From Streptomyces zagrosensis (GTDB lineage: Bacteria; Actinomycetota; Actinomycetes; Streptomycetales; Streptomycetaceae), in NCBI RefSeq assembly GCF_014203645.1, contig NZ_JACHJL010000008.1, positions 124,001 to 188,000 on the forward strand: a stretch of DNA of 64,000 nt, read 5' to 3'. Shown here piece by piece: positions 44,365 through 52,684 of this stretch (within the stretch, counting starts at the first letter, position 1; the number at the start of each line of letters is the position of its first letter). The notes under the pieces are model-generated. The model searched no databases. It was not told the DNA's origin and saw only the letters and a program-made list of their open reading frames with translations. The position numbers were made by a program, and so were the translations under genes.

Positions 44365-45369
44365 ATGGACGAGCGGTTCATCAGCAACGCCGAGGAAGAC
44401 GCGCTGGGCAGCGAGCTGTTCGGCGCGGTGGACAACCCGGTGATTCAGCGCCTCGCGGTCAACTGGGGCCGCCGGGCCACCGTCAAGCGCGGCGACCCCG
44501 AGCTGCTCGACATGTTCGATCCGGCGCTGCCGGACTACCCGGAGGGCATCGTCCCCTTCGCGGACCACCCCACCTATCAGGGCCTGGCACCGGAGCAGCG
44601 CGCGGCCATATTGACGTGGGCCATGCTGGCGCTGAACCGCAACACCACGTATTCGGAGACGCACGTCGTCAATCCGGCCTTCGACCTCATTTTGCGCGGT
44701 GAGTTCCCCGGGCTGTGGGGTGAGGCGCTGGAGGTCGCGCTGCTTCAGGCCGTGGTGGACGAGCGCTACCACATCTTGATGCACCGGATGTCCAGCGATG
44801 TCATGCGCGCCAAGCGCGGTGCGCACTTGCTGGAGCGGGAGTTGCCACTGCCGTACGTCTCGACCCGGCACGGAGAATTGGTCGCCCAAGCGCCCGAGCG
44901 TTGGCAGCGCAGCCTGCTGACCCTCGCGTTCTCCACCACGACCGAGCTGTGCATCGGCGCCTATCTGGAACTGCTGGCCAAGGCTGCGGACGTACAGCCG
45001 ATGAATGTGACCATCGCCCGGCTGCACCGGCACGACGAGGTGTGCCACGGCTCCATCAGCGGCGAACTCCTCAAGACGCTCTATCCGCAGCTCAACACGG
45101 AGCAGCAGCGGTTTCTGGTCGAGTCGCTGTGCGTGGCGCTCACGGCGTACTCGGCCAACGACTATCGCGCCTGGGAGGCGATCATGCGGCTGGTGGGGGT
45201 GCCGGGCGGTACGCAGATGCTGCGGGATTGCCAGTCGGCGGGCCGCACCGTGCTGCTCCGCGACTACAGCGGGCTGCACCGGGTGCTCAGCGAACTCGAC
45301 GTCCTGGACGCCATCGACTTCGACTGGTCGAGCGTCAAGGTGAGCGACGAGCTGCCGTACGTGCTGTAG
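44365..45369 (+). CDS. AurF-like di-iron N-oxygenase
   Basis: 334 residues; ATG after GGAGAGGAAACC. The di-iron ligands are placed as in AurF/CmlI: Glu98 (TTYSETHVV), Glu133-x-x-His136 (VVDERYHILM), Glu194 (TTTELCIGAY), and His221/His223, Glu225, His228 (LHRHDEVCHGS). AurF-family enzymes oxidise amines stepwise to hydroxylamine, nitroso and nitro groups. Known ones act on arylamines; here no aryl precursor gene is present, so an aliphatic amine or a beta-amino acid from the KamA enzyme is suspected. Position in the cluster and complete ligand set make it probably active. Confidence 0.87.
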   Translation: MDERFISNAEEDALGSELFGAVDNPVIQRLAVNWGRRATVKRGDPELLDMFDPALPDYPEGIVPFADHPTYQGLAPEQRAAILTWAMLALNRNTTYSETHVVNPAFDLILRGEFPGLWGEALEVALLQAVVDERYHILMHRMSSDVMRAKRGAHLLERELPLPYVSTRHGELVAQAPERWQRSLLTLAFSTTTELCIGAYLELLAKAADVQPMNVTIARLHRHDEVCHGSISGELLKTLYPQLNTEQQRFLVESLCVALTAYSANDYRAWEAIMRLVGVPGGTQMLRDCQSAGRTVLLRDYSGLHRVLSELDVLDAIDFDWSSVKVSDELPYVL

Positions 45370-45502
45370 CCGGTGCGCTCTGCGCGGGGCCGGCGACCGC
45401 CGGATTCGCGGCGCGGCATGCGGCTCCCCGCCGTCCGCGCACCCCGGGCCGGGCAGCGGCGCCGGAACACCTCAAAGGGAAGCGACGGAGGTACCACATC
45501 CC

Positions 45503-46654
45503 GTGACAGTGGACGAGAGTGCGGCGGCGTACCGGATGGATGCGGTGACGGCCAGGGCGATCGTGATGCGCGCGCTCGCGGCGCACGGCGTGGACGACGC
45601 GGCGTGCGCGGTCGTCGCCGACACGCTGGTCGAGACGTCGATGCGCGGCATCGATACCCACGGTGTGCGGCTGTTGCCGCGCTACCTCAGTGATCTGGAA
45701 CAAGGCATCGCCAACCCCCGGCCTACGATTCGGGTGGTTCGAGAGACCGGGGCCGCCGCCTTCATCGACGCGGACGCCGCCCTGGGCATCGTGGCCGGGG
45801 CGGCGGGCACCCGGGAGGTCGTACAGCGGGCGGCGGACAACGGTGTGGCTGCGGTCGTGGTGCGTAACTCCAATCACTTCGGGGCCGCTTCGGTCTACAG
45901 CCGCGCCATGGCCCGCGAGGGGATGGTGGGCTGGGTGATGACCTCGGCAGCCGCGCGCGTGGCCCCGTACAACGGGCGCGGTCCGCTGCTCGGCACCAAC
46001 CCGGTCAGCGTCGCGGCGGGCGCGGGTGACGCCGAGTTCGCTCTCGACATGGCGACCAGCCAGGTGTGTTTGGGGGAGATACGTGAACGGGGGCGCCGGG
46101 GGCAGCCGTTGGAATCGGGTTGGGCGACCGACGAGAACGGCCAGGGCACCCGCGACGCCGCACAGGTGGCGGCCCTGTCGCCGGTCGGGGCCGGTTACAA
46201 GGGGCAGGGCCTTGGCATGGTGGTGACCTTGATGACGGCGGTGCTCGCCGACGCGCCCCTGGACTGGCAGCTCGACCACATCGGGCAAGCTCCACCGGGT
46301 CGGGGGCGGGGCATCGCGCACTGTCTGCTGTGCTTTGACCCGGCCGTCTTCGGTGGGCGCGACTCCTTCGACCGGCGGCTCGGGGACTTGGTACGCACCA
46401 CCCGAGAAACCCAGCCGGCCGCCTTCGAGCCGGTGCGCTGCCCGGGCGACCCCGAGCGGCAGCGGGAGCGGGAGGCGGCCCGCACGGGCATCCCGCTGGA
46501 CCCCGATACCGCGCGCGAGCTCCACGCCCTGGCCCAACGCCACCACATCCCGGTTCCACCGCTCCCCCAGCCGGCCGCGCCCAAAAGTTCCGCTACCGAC
46601 TCATCCACTGCGGCACCGAGCTCCGCCCCGACCGCCCCAAGGAGGAGCATGTGA
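45503..46654 (+). CDS. Ldh-family (malate/L-lactate-type) oxidoreductase
   Basis: 383 residues from a GTG behind GGAGG. The family fold is marked by ETSMRGIDTHGVRLLPRYL (active-site His and Arg), VVVRNSNHFGAASVYSRAM and APYNGRGPLLGTNPVSVAAG. The group uses NAD(P) and includes malate and ureidoglycolate dehydrogenases, Delta1-piperideine-2-carboxylate reductases and 2,3-diketogulonate reductases. A role in reducing a keto acid or cyclic imine in the pathway is likely. The last 40 residues are a Ser/Pro/Thr linker, unlike the family, leading to the GTGA overlap with the aminotransferase. Confidence 0.85.
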   Translation: MTVDESAAAYRMDAVTARAIVMRALAAHGVDDAACAVVADTLVETSMRGIDTHGVRLLPRYLSDLEQGIANPRPTIRVVRETGAAAFIDADAALGIVAGAAGTREVVQRAADNGVAAVVVRNSNHFGAASVYSRAMAREGMVGWVMTSAAARVAPYNGRGPLLGTNPVSVAAGAGDAEFALDMATSQVCLGEIRERGRRGQPLESGWATDENGQGTRDAAQVAALSPVGAGYKGQGLGMVVTLMTAVLADAPLDWQLDHIGQAPPGRGRGIAHCLLCFDPAVFGGRDSFDRRLGDLVRTTRETQPAAFEPVRCPGDPERQREREAARTGIPLDPDTARELHALAQRHHIPVPPLPQPAAPKSSATDSSTAAPSSAPTAPRRSM

Positions 46655-47559
46655 CCGCGCTGTCGCCCGCGGAGGTCATCTGGATGGATGGCGAGTTCGT
46701 CCCCTGGGACGCAGCCCAAGTCCATGTGCTGACGCAGTCGCTGCACTACGGATGGGCGGTGTACGAGGGCATCCGGGCGCATGAGACCGGTCAGGGGCTT
46801 GCGGTCTTCCGGCTCCGCGACCATCTGGCGCGACTGGCGCGATCGGCCCGGGTCTATTTGATGGAACTCCCGTACAGCCAGGAGGAGTTGGTTACCGCCA
46901 TCACCGATCTGATCGGCACCGGCGGTGCGGGGCCGCGCTATGTGCGTCCGCTGGTCTATCTCGGGTACGGCAGCATGGGCGTCGCACTCGATGTGTCCGC
47001 GGTGCGGGTGGCCCTTGCTGCCTGGGCCTGGCAGGAGCCGCCCACGCGTGACTGGCGGCTGATGACCAGTGGTTGGCGACGCAACCACCAAGACGCCATC
47101 CCGCCGCTGGCGAAGGCCACCGGCGGCTATGTCAACTCGTCGCTGGCCAAGCTGGCGGCCGTGCGTGCGGGGTACGACGATGCGCTGCTGCTGACTGCGT
47201 CCGGGCATGTTTCGGAGTGTTCGGCGGCCAACGTCTTTCTCGTACGGGAGGACGTGCTGTACACGCCATCCGTGGAGCAGGGCATCTTGCCGGGGATCAC
47301 CCGCGCCACCGTGCTCGCCCTCGCCCGGGCGGCCGGCATTCCCACGGTCGAGCGACCGGTGGCTCACGCCGAGACGTACATCGCGGACGAACTGTTCGTC
47401 ACCGGAACCGCCACCGGCATCGTGCCGGTGGCGTCGGTGGACGATCGCCCCACCGCGTCCAGCGGCTGCGGGCCGATCACCACCGTATTGCGCGACGCCT
47501 ATCAGGACGCGGTGCACGGAAGGCATCCGATGGCGGACGGCTGGCTCACCCCCGTATGA
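46651..47559 (+). CDS. Class IV aminotransferase, IlvE-like
   Basis: 302 residues from a GTG that overlaps the previous stop (GGAGGAG upstream). WMDGEFVPWDAAQVHVLTQS and LHYGWAVYEGIRA open the fold; Lys155 in PPLAKATGGYVNSSLAKLA is the PLP lysine, and ASGHVSECSAANVFLV and PGITRATVLALA complete the branched-chain aminotransferase signature. Length is the normal 300. A housekeeping ilvE would rarely sit in such a cluster, so a pathway-specific amination of a branched or unusual keto acid is inferred. A tiny ORF overlaps its stop by ATGA. Confidence 0.9.
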   Translation: MTALSPAEVIWMDGEFVPWDAAQVHVLTQSLHYGWAVYEGIRAHETGQGLAVFRLRDHLARLARSARVYLMELPYSQEELVTAITDLIGTGGAGPRYVRPLVYLGYGSMGVALDVSAVRVALAAWAWQEPPTRDWRLMTSGWRRNHQDAIPPLAKATGGYVNSSLAKLAAVRAGYDDALLLTASGHVSECSAANVFLVREDVLYTPSVEQGILPGITRATVLALARAAGIPTVERPVAHAETYIADELFVTGTATGIVPVASVDDRPTASSGCGPITTVLRDAYQDAVHGRHPMADGWLTPV

Positions 47560-47645
47560 GCCAGCCGGCGAACCGGGAGCTGCGACGCCGTTTGCACCAA
47601 GGGAGTTACGGGCTGCCGCTACGGGGCCGCGAAGAGGACGCTTGA
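47556..47645 (+). CDS. Possible 29-residue translationally coupled ORF
   Basis: An ATG overlaps the aminotransferase stop (ATGA), just like the true gene junctions of this cluster, and opens 29 codons to a TGA. The peptide is basic in the middle (RELRRRLHQGSYGLPLRG) and acidic at the end (REEDA). It has no signal peptide or domain. It could be a real small protein, a precursor, or chance. Weak support from coupling only. Confidence 0.25.
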   Translation: MSQPANRELRRRLHQGSYGLPLRGREEDA

Positions 47646-47662
47646 CCTGGTGTGGGAGGAGC

Positions 47663-48082
47663 TCACCGCTGTACCAGCGATGGCGGCTCCTCCCCAGGGC
47701 ACGCCGCCTTCTCTGCCGCGGGGCGCACCATGATCATGCGGGACACGATGAAGGTGATCGGCACGGCCGCCGCCGCGGCGATCAGCGGCGCTGCCTTGCT
47801 GTTCATGCCGGCCAGATCGACCAGTACGTAGACGCCGCCGGTGGTGATGGTGAAGTTGGCGACGGTGGTGAGCGGAAAGAGTAGGAAAGTACGCCAGGCC
47901 GGGCGGGTCCGATAGGTGATGTACACATTGAGAAAGTACGAGCCGACCGTACTCAACGCGAACGCCATCACGTGCGCCGCGAGATACGGAAACCACCACA
48001 GCAAGGCGAGGTAACTGAGGTAATAGGTACCGGTGTTGACGACTCCGACCAGGCCGAACCGCACGAATTGCCCGGTGATCAC
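47663..48082 (-). CDS. GtrA-family membrane protein (flippase)
   Basis: 139 residues from a GTG at 48082 overlapping the glycosyltransferase stop. Four membrane helices carry the GtrA pattern: FVRFGLVGVVNTGTYYLSYL, HVMAFALSTVGSYFLNVYIT, and a YRTRP turn before the last pair. GtrA proteins move polyprenyl-phosphate sugars made by GtrB to the outer face. Coupled with the GtrB-like gene upstream and the YfhO gene, it supports a complete glycosylation system. It converges on the aminotransferase cluster with only about 17 bases between them. Confidence 0.88.
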   Translation of the reverse strand: MITGQFVRFGLVGVVNTGTYYLSYLALLWWFPYLAAHVMAFALSTVGSYFLNVYITYRTRPAWRTFLLFPLTTVANFTITTGGVYVLVDLAGMNSKAAPLIAAAAAVPITFIVSRMIMVRPAAEKAACPGEEPPSLVQR

Positions 48083-49029
48083 CGCACCAAGTCCTTCAGA
48101 TCGGCCGTGCTGGGAGCGTTCGTGGTCTGCACCAGGTAGTGCGGGCGGCGCTTGACCTCGTAGTAGATACGCCCGATGTATTCGCCGATCACACCGATCA
48201 TCACCATTTGCACGCCGGCCAGTGCGGTCATGACCACGAGCAGCGTGGCATATCCCGGGGTGTCCACCCCGTCCATCAACACGCTGCCGACGATCCACAA
48301 GGCGTACGCCACGGCCACGGACAGCAGAATCAGCCCGAGATACACCGCGGCACGCAGCGGCTTGTTGTTGAAGGAAATGACACCATCGGCCCCGTAGTTG
48401 AGCAACTGGCCGAACGTCCATTTGCTGCGGCCCTCCTCGCGCACCGCGTTACCGTATTCGAAGGTAACGCTGGGGAAACCCACCCAGGCGAAGAGCCCCT
48501 TGGAGAACCGGTTGTACTCGGTGAGCTGCAAGATGGCGTCCACCGCGCGCCGGGACAGCAGCCGGAAGTCGCCTACGCCATCGACGAGTTCCACATCGAC
48601 CAGCCGGTTGACCAGCTTGTAGTAGCCGCGGGCCAGCCAGGTGCGGGTCACGCGGTCGCCGTCGCGGGTGCGCTTGGCGATCACCTGGTCGTGTCCCTGT
48701 TCGCGCAGTTCGACCATGCGGCCGACCAGCTCCGGCGGGTGCTGGAGGTCCGCGTCCATGATGACGACGGCGTCACCGGTCGCGTAGCGCAGCCCCGCGA
48801 GCATCGCGGACTCCTTGCCGAAGTTGCGGCTGAAGGAGACGTACCGCACGCGTGGGTCCGCTTCACCGAGCCGCTTCAACAGGGCCAGCGTGCGGTCCGC
48901 GCTCCCGTCGTCCACGTAGACGAACTCGAACTCGTGCTGAATGGCGAGGAGTTCCAACGCCAGGTGCTCGTGAAAGCGGTCAATGACGGCTTCCTCGTTG
49001 TAACACGGGACGACTATGGAGATCAGCAT
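48079..49029 (-). CDS. GtrB/DPM1-type glycosyltransferase 2
   Basis: 316 residues from the ATG at 49029. The GT2 domain has ISIVVPCYNEEAVIDRF, FEFVYVDDGSADRTLALLK and VVIMDADLQHPPEL (DxD region), then GDFRLLSRRAVDAI. Two C-terminal helices (VYLGLILLSVAVAYALWIV and VVMTALAGVQMVMIGVIGEY) anchor it in the membrane. It belongs to the polyprenyl-phosphate-glycosyltransferase group (GtrB, YfdH, ArnC-like) that transfers one sugar from NDP-sugar to undecaprenyl phosphate. Its 4-base overlap with GtrA couples their translation. Confidence 0.92.
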   Translation of the reverse strand: MLISIVVPCYNEEAVIDRFHEHLALELLAIQHEFEFVYVDDGSADRTLALLKRLGEADPRVRYVSFSRNFGKESAMLAGLRYATGDAVVIMDADLQHPPELVGRMVELREQGHDQVIAKRTRDGDRVTRTWLARGYYKLVNRLVDVELVDGVGDFRLLSRRAVDAILQLTEYNRFSKGLFAWVGFPSVTFEYGNAVREEGRSKWTFGQLLNYGADGVISFNNKPLRAAVYLGLILLSVAVAYALWIVGSVLMDGVDTPGYATLLVVMTALAGVQMVMIGVIGEYIGRIYYEVKRRPHYLVQTTNAPSTADLKDLVR

Positions 49030-49107
49030 GATTCTCCCCGTATGGGTTCGCGGGTGATAGGTCGATGGGTGGGGTGAGCGGTGGAGCAGGGCATGCGGTG
49101 GGGCGCG

Positions 49108-51933
49108 CTAGCCATGGCCCACTCCGTGGGCCGCCGCCGGCGGGCCCTGGGTCGGGTGGCTCGCACGCCGCACTCGCCAGGTGCGCCAGGCGGCGAGGGA
49201 GATGAGGGCCAGCAGCGCGCCACCGCCCGCCGCCGCGCCCATGCGCAGGCCCGGTGGGCGGAAGGTGCACTCCAGGGAGGTCGCCTTGCCGTCCAGCGGC
49301 ACGGAGACGAGACCGAGGTAGGAGTCCGCGGCGCGTGCGGCCCCGTTGCCCGCCTTGCACTGCCAGCCCTCGATGCGGGGCATGGCGACGATGGCGGTCC
49401 CCCGGGTGCGGGGCGGGAGTTGGGCGTGGACGCTGGCGCCGGAGACGCTGACGTCGGTGGCTGCGCGGTCGGCCAGCCGGTCGACGGTGGCGCGCAGTTT
49501 GCCGGTGTCCAGACAACCCAGAGCGCCCTGCGGCACGGAGCCGCCGCGTTCGGGGCTGAGCGTCACGCGCACCTGTCCATGGGCCGGGACGCGGCCCAGT
49601 GGCTGCATGGCGGCGCGCCGCTTGTCCGGATACTCGCCGCGGAAGCCAGCGGGCTTGTGGTCAGCACCGCGCATGGTGGCGGTGCCCCAGTAGTGCGGCG
49701 CCCACAGGAAGGCCGAGTTGCCCGCCGGGCAGGTGGCAGCCAGCTCCACCCTCGCGTGTCTGCCGCCGACTATCTGGTATCCGCCTGAGCGATCACGGGC
49801 GGGCGTCGCGCCGTCCTCCCGCCGGGCGGACACACGTGTCGGCACGGTGTAGACGCGGGAGCCGAGCAGCAACTCCTGGTTGCGGTAGGCGGAGGTGCCG
49901 TAGGCGGGCGTCTTGCCTGGCGGGCGCACGGTCACCAGCGGCGGCACGTCCTGACGCACCACGCGCGTGGGTTCTCCCTTGCGCGGGTTCCACCTTTGGT
50001 GCGGGTCGGGCGCGGAGTGCACGCGAGCGCCGACCGAGAAGATGACGTCGGTCACCGGGTTGTCCAGGCTCTGTAGCGAGCGGCCACGTGAGGTGTAGCC
50101 GCCGCCGAGCGCCGTCATGGTGCGGCTGAGGACATCCGAGGTGAGGCTGCTGTAATACTGCGCGCCTTGGCCGCCGACCGACATTGGGTCGTTGCCCACG
50201 GTCTGCTCGCGGCCGGGCTCGGTGCGGTAGGCGGGCCAACCGTCCACCGCCTCGATCACCTCGCGTTGGGTGCGCTGCCGGTCGCCCCAGGGCCCGTAGT
50301 CGTCCATGTGGTTCAGGCGCTTGCGGTCGCTGACGGCCATGGTGGCGGCGGACTGGCCCACCTGCATGCCGATCAGCAACACGGCGGCAAGGGCCGTCAG
50401 CAGGGACCGATGGCGGGTGCGGGCCTCGGCGAAGTGCAGGAGCGCGAAGGCTAGCGCCACGGCGGTGACCCCGGCGAGCGTGATCGGGTAGGCCCACCAG
50501 TCCCGTAGGCCGCTGTTGCGGGTGCCGAGCGCGATGGCCGCGAGGACGGCGCCCCCGCCGAGCAGGGCGCGCCAGGTGGGTTTGGCGTACGACACGCAGA
50601 GCCAGGCGGCGATCACCAGCAGGGCGCACAGCACGAACGTCTGCCGAAATTGGCTGCCGTTGGGGGTGCTGAAGGCGTGCCAGGCCAGATGGGTGGGCTT
50701 CCACTGGAAGGAGAGCAGCACCGCGAGGGTCAGCCCGGTCCAACCCCATCGCACCCGCCGGGGCACCGCGCTGTTGAACGGCAGGGTCAGCGCGAGGAGC
50801 AACGCGATGGTGTCCACGTATATGGCGGGCGAGTTGAAGCCGTAGACGCCGGGCAGCAGCCGGGCGAACACCTCTTGCCAGGGCTCGGCCACGAACTCGG
50901 CGTCCAGGCCCGGATATGCCTCACCGGTGCCGGCGTAGATGACGCTGACGAGCGGTGCGGCGATGCCCATGCCGAGCAGGAGGGTGACCAGCGGGCGCCA
51001 CAGCTCAAGGAGCCGCCGCGCCGCGGGCCACTGCGGTGGCGGGGCGGAGGCGCCGCTGCGTACCCCGTCGACAGCGGCGTCGCGCGCCGTGTCGCCCACG
51101 GGCGGGTGGGCAGGCTCTCGCGCTGTGCCTGCTTCGGGCTGTTGGGTGTCGTGGTGCCCGGGCTCGCGCGCCGCGTTGGGTGCCGCGGCGGCGCGAGGGG
51201 CCGTGTCGGGTGTCTCACTGATCAGTAGCCGGGTGATGAGGATCAGCGCGGCCCCGATGGTGGCCATATAGGCGGTGTAGAAGTTGGCCATCCACACGAC
51301 GGCGACCAGCAAGGTGCCCAGCACCAACCGCCGCCGGGCCAGGGCCCACTCGCCGACCAGACACAGCAGCGGCAGGGCGATCAGGCCATCCAGCCACATC
51401 GGGTTGTACGAGGCATTGCCCAGGGTCCAGCCACACAGCGCGTACGAGGCGCCCAGCGCGCCCGCCGCCCACCAGGTACCGGGGCGCAGCGTGCGCAGCA
51501 GCCAGGCCATCATGGCGGCGGCAGCGGCGATCTTGAGCAGGGTGATGACGTAGACGGCTAGATCGATCTGGTCGCGCGGGAAGAACGCCACCAGGACCGC
51601 GAACGGGCTGGCCACGTAGGTGCCCAGGTCAGGCAGGAAGCTGGAGCCGTAACCGGATTGCCAGTTGATGAGCAGACCGCCATCGGCCTTGCCGTGCAGC
51701 AGATCCCACAGGTGGGCGTGAAAAGGAACGAATTGATTTCCCAAATCGTTCACACTGCGGGTCCTTGACCCGAAGGGATAACTGTCGGCGATCGCATCAC
51801 CGCAGCACACAGCGACGACGGCAAGCAGGGCCGCGAGACCGGCGGCCCGTGCCCGGATACCCCGGAAAGGTTCGATCTTCTTTCCGTTTTGTCGCGGATT
51901 CACATCCGCTCGGGGCATAGTGAGAGAAGGCAT
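49108..51933 (-). CDS. YfhO-family membrane glycosyltransferase
   Basis: 941 residues from the ATG at 51933; the frame extends further upstream but without family character. The N-terminal half has about a dozen helices, with the early DSYPFGSRTRSVNDLGNQFV loop and QSGYGSSFLPDLGTYVASPF (Asp/Glu-rich external loop) of the YfhO family. A charged linker of about 70 residues (about 260-330) and a large extracellular C-terminal domain rich in beta strands follow, with one final helix. YfhO proteins (for example in Gram-positives) transfer sugars from lipid carriers onto wall teichoic or lipoteichoic acids. With GtrA and GtrB this gives donor synthesis, flipping and transfer. Acceptor in this organism unknown. 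Confidence 0.82.
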   Translation of the reverse strand: MPSLTMPRADVNPRQNGKKIEPFRGIRARAAGLAALLAVVAVCCGDAIADSYPFGSRTRSVNDLGNQFVPFHAHLWDLLHGKADGGLLINWQSGYGSSFLPDLGTYVASPFAVLVAFFPRDQIDLAVYVITLLKIAAAAAMMAWLLRTLRPGTWWAAGALGASYALCGWTLGNASYNPMWLDGLIALPLLCLVGEWALARRRLVLGTLLVAVVWMANFYTAYMATIGAALILITRLLISETPDTAPRAAAAPNAAREPGHHDTQQPEAGTAREPAHPPVGDTARDAAVDGVRSGASAPPPQWPAARRLLELWRPLVTLLLGMGIAAPLVSVIYAGTGEAYPGLDAEFVAEPWQEVFARLLPGVYGFNSPAIYVDTIALLLALTLPFNSAVPRRVRWGWTGLTLAVLLSFQWKPTHLAWHAFSTPNGSQFRQTFVLCALLVIAAWLCVSYAKPTWRALLGGGAVLAAIALGTRNSGLRDWWAYPITLAGVTAVALAFALLHFAEARTRHRSLLTALAAVLLIGMQVGQSAATMAVSDRKRLNHMDDYGPWGDRQRTQREVIEAVDGWPAYRTEPGREQTVGNDPMSVGGQGAQYYSSLTSDVLSRTMTALGGGYTSRGRSLQSLDNPVTDVIFSVGARVHSAPDPHQRWNPRKGEPTRVVRQDVPPLVTVRPPGKTPAYGTSAYRNQELLLGSRVYTVPTRVSARREDGATPARDRSGGYQIVGGRHARVELAATCPAGNSAFLWAPHYWGTATMRGADHKPAGFRGEYPDKRRAAMQPLGRVPAHGQVRVTLSPERGGSVPQGALGCLDTGKLRATVDRLADRAATDVSVSGASVHAQLPPRTRGTAIVAMPRIEGWQCKAGNGAARAADSYLGLVSVPLDGKATSLECTFRPPGLRMGAAAGGGALLALISLAAWRTWRVRRASHPTQGPPAAAHGVGHG

Positions 51934-52634
51934 GTTGTCTTTCGGGGTGTGAAAAGGTAGCCCGGCGTGGAATTGCACGCCGCCAATGAGCGCATGTCCG
52001 GTGAGACATGCCCGGTGATACGTATCCGGCCGAGCCGATGCGTTGCCGTGACCCCGACCGCAGTTGACCCACGCAGTTGACTCAAACAACGACGCGTGCG
52101 CATGCGGGACCACAGGCCAGCGCCTTTCCGTCCACCTCCCGGGCAGCACAGGCGAGTTTGTCAGTCGGTTTGACGAGCGTAGTACGGGAAGGGTTGCCCA
52201 GAGATGCAAATAAAATCGACCCTTATACGAGATGCGCGCGGAGTTTACGCTTCATACACCTGCATTTCATGCGGCATTGTGTAATTCGCAATTCCGCATA
52301 TCGGCGCACCCGCCTGACCAGCCCGCACGCCCCCACCCGGGCACGACATTCCAGGCACCCCAAGCACCCCAAGCACTCCCGGCGCCCCAGCCACCCCAGG
52401 CTTCGTGAGCACCGAACACGGCACCGGAACGGCCGTGGCGCAGTCGATGCGCACGCTCACATCAACGAGCGATCGTCACCATCACCCGGCACGCCCCCGC
52501 TTCTCAGCCTGCCTTGACCCGCCCTCGCCCTCGCCCCGGCCCGACCGCGCGCCGCAGGGCGGTGGGGAGCTGCGGACTGACGCATAACAACTCACGACAA
52601 TCCATGACGACTCATGGCAACTCAGCCGACTTAC
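51934..52634. other. Intergenic, divergent promoter region
   Basis: About 700 bases between the YfhO gene (minus) and the MFS exporter (plus) with no domain-bearing frame. The stretch 52195-52290 is AT-richer than its surroundings. Imperfect repeats of CACCCCAAG occur near 52356-52400, and CAACTCA/GACTCAT repeats near 52585-52615. Confidence 0.4.
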
Positions 52635-52648
52635 TTGTACCCTTACAA
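52635..52648. promoter_or_regulatory. Candidate MarR operator upstream of the MFS gene
   Basis: TTGTACCCTTACAA is a perfect 5-bp inverted repeat (TTGTA/TACAA, 4-base gap), overlapping a CAATGATTG dyad. It lies about 40 bases before the MFS start, where a MarR repressor encoded downstream would bind. A -35/-10 pair (TTGTAC, TTAACA, 17-base gap) overlaps it. Confidence 0.55.
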
Positions 52649-52684
52649 TGATTGGGTTAACACAACTAAACTGGAGCTCACAAA

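Noticed and set aside
52077..52517. 146-codon plus-strand frame in the YfhO-MFS gap
   Set aside because: Composition is His/Arg/Pro-rich from CACCCC-type repeats; no domain.
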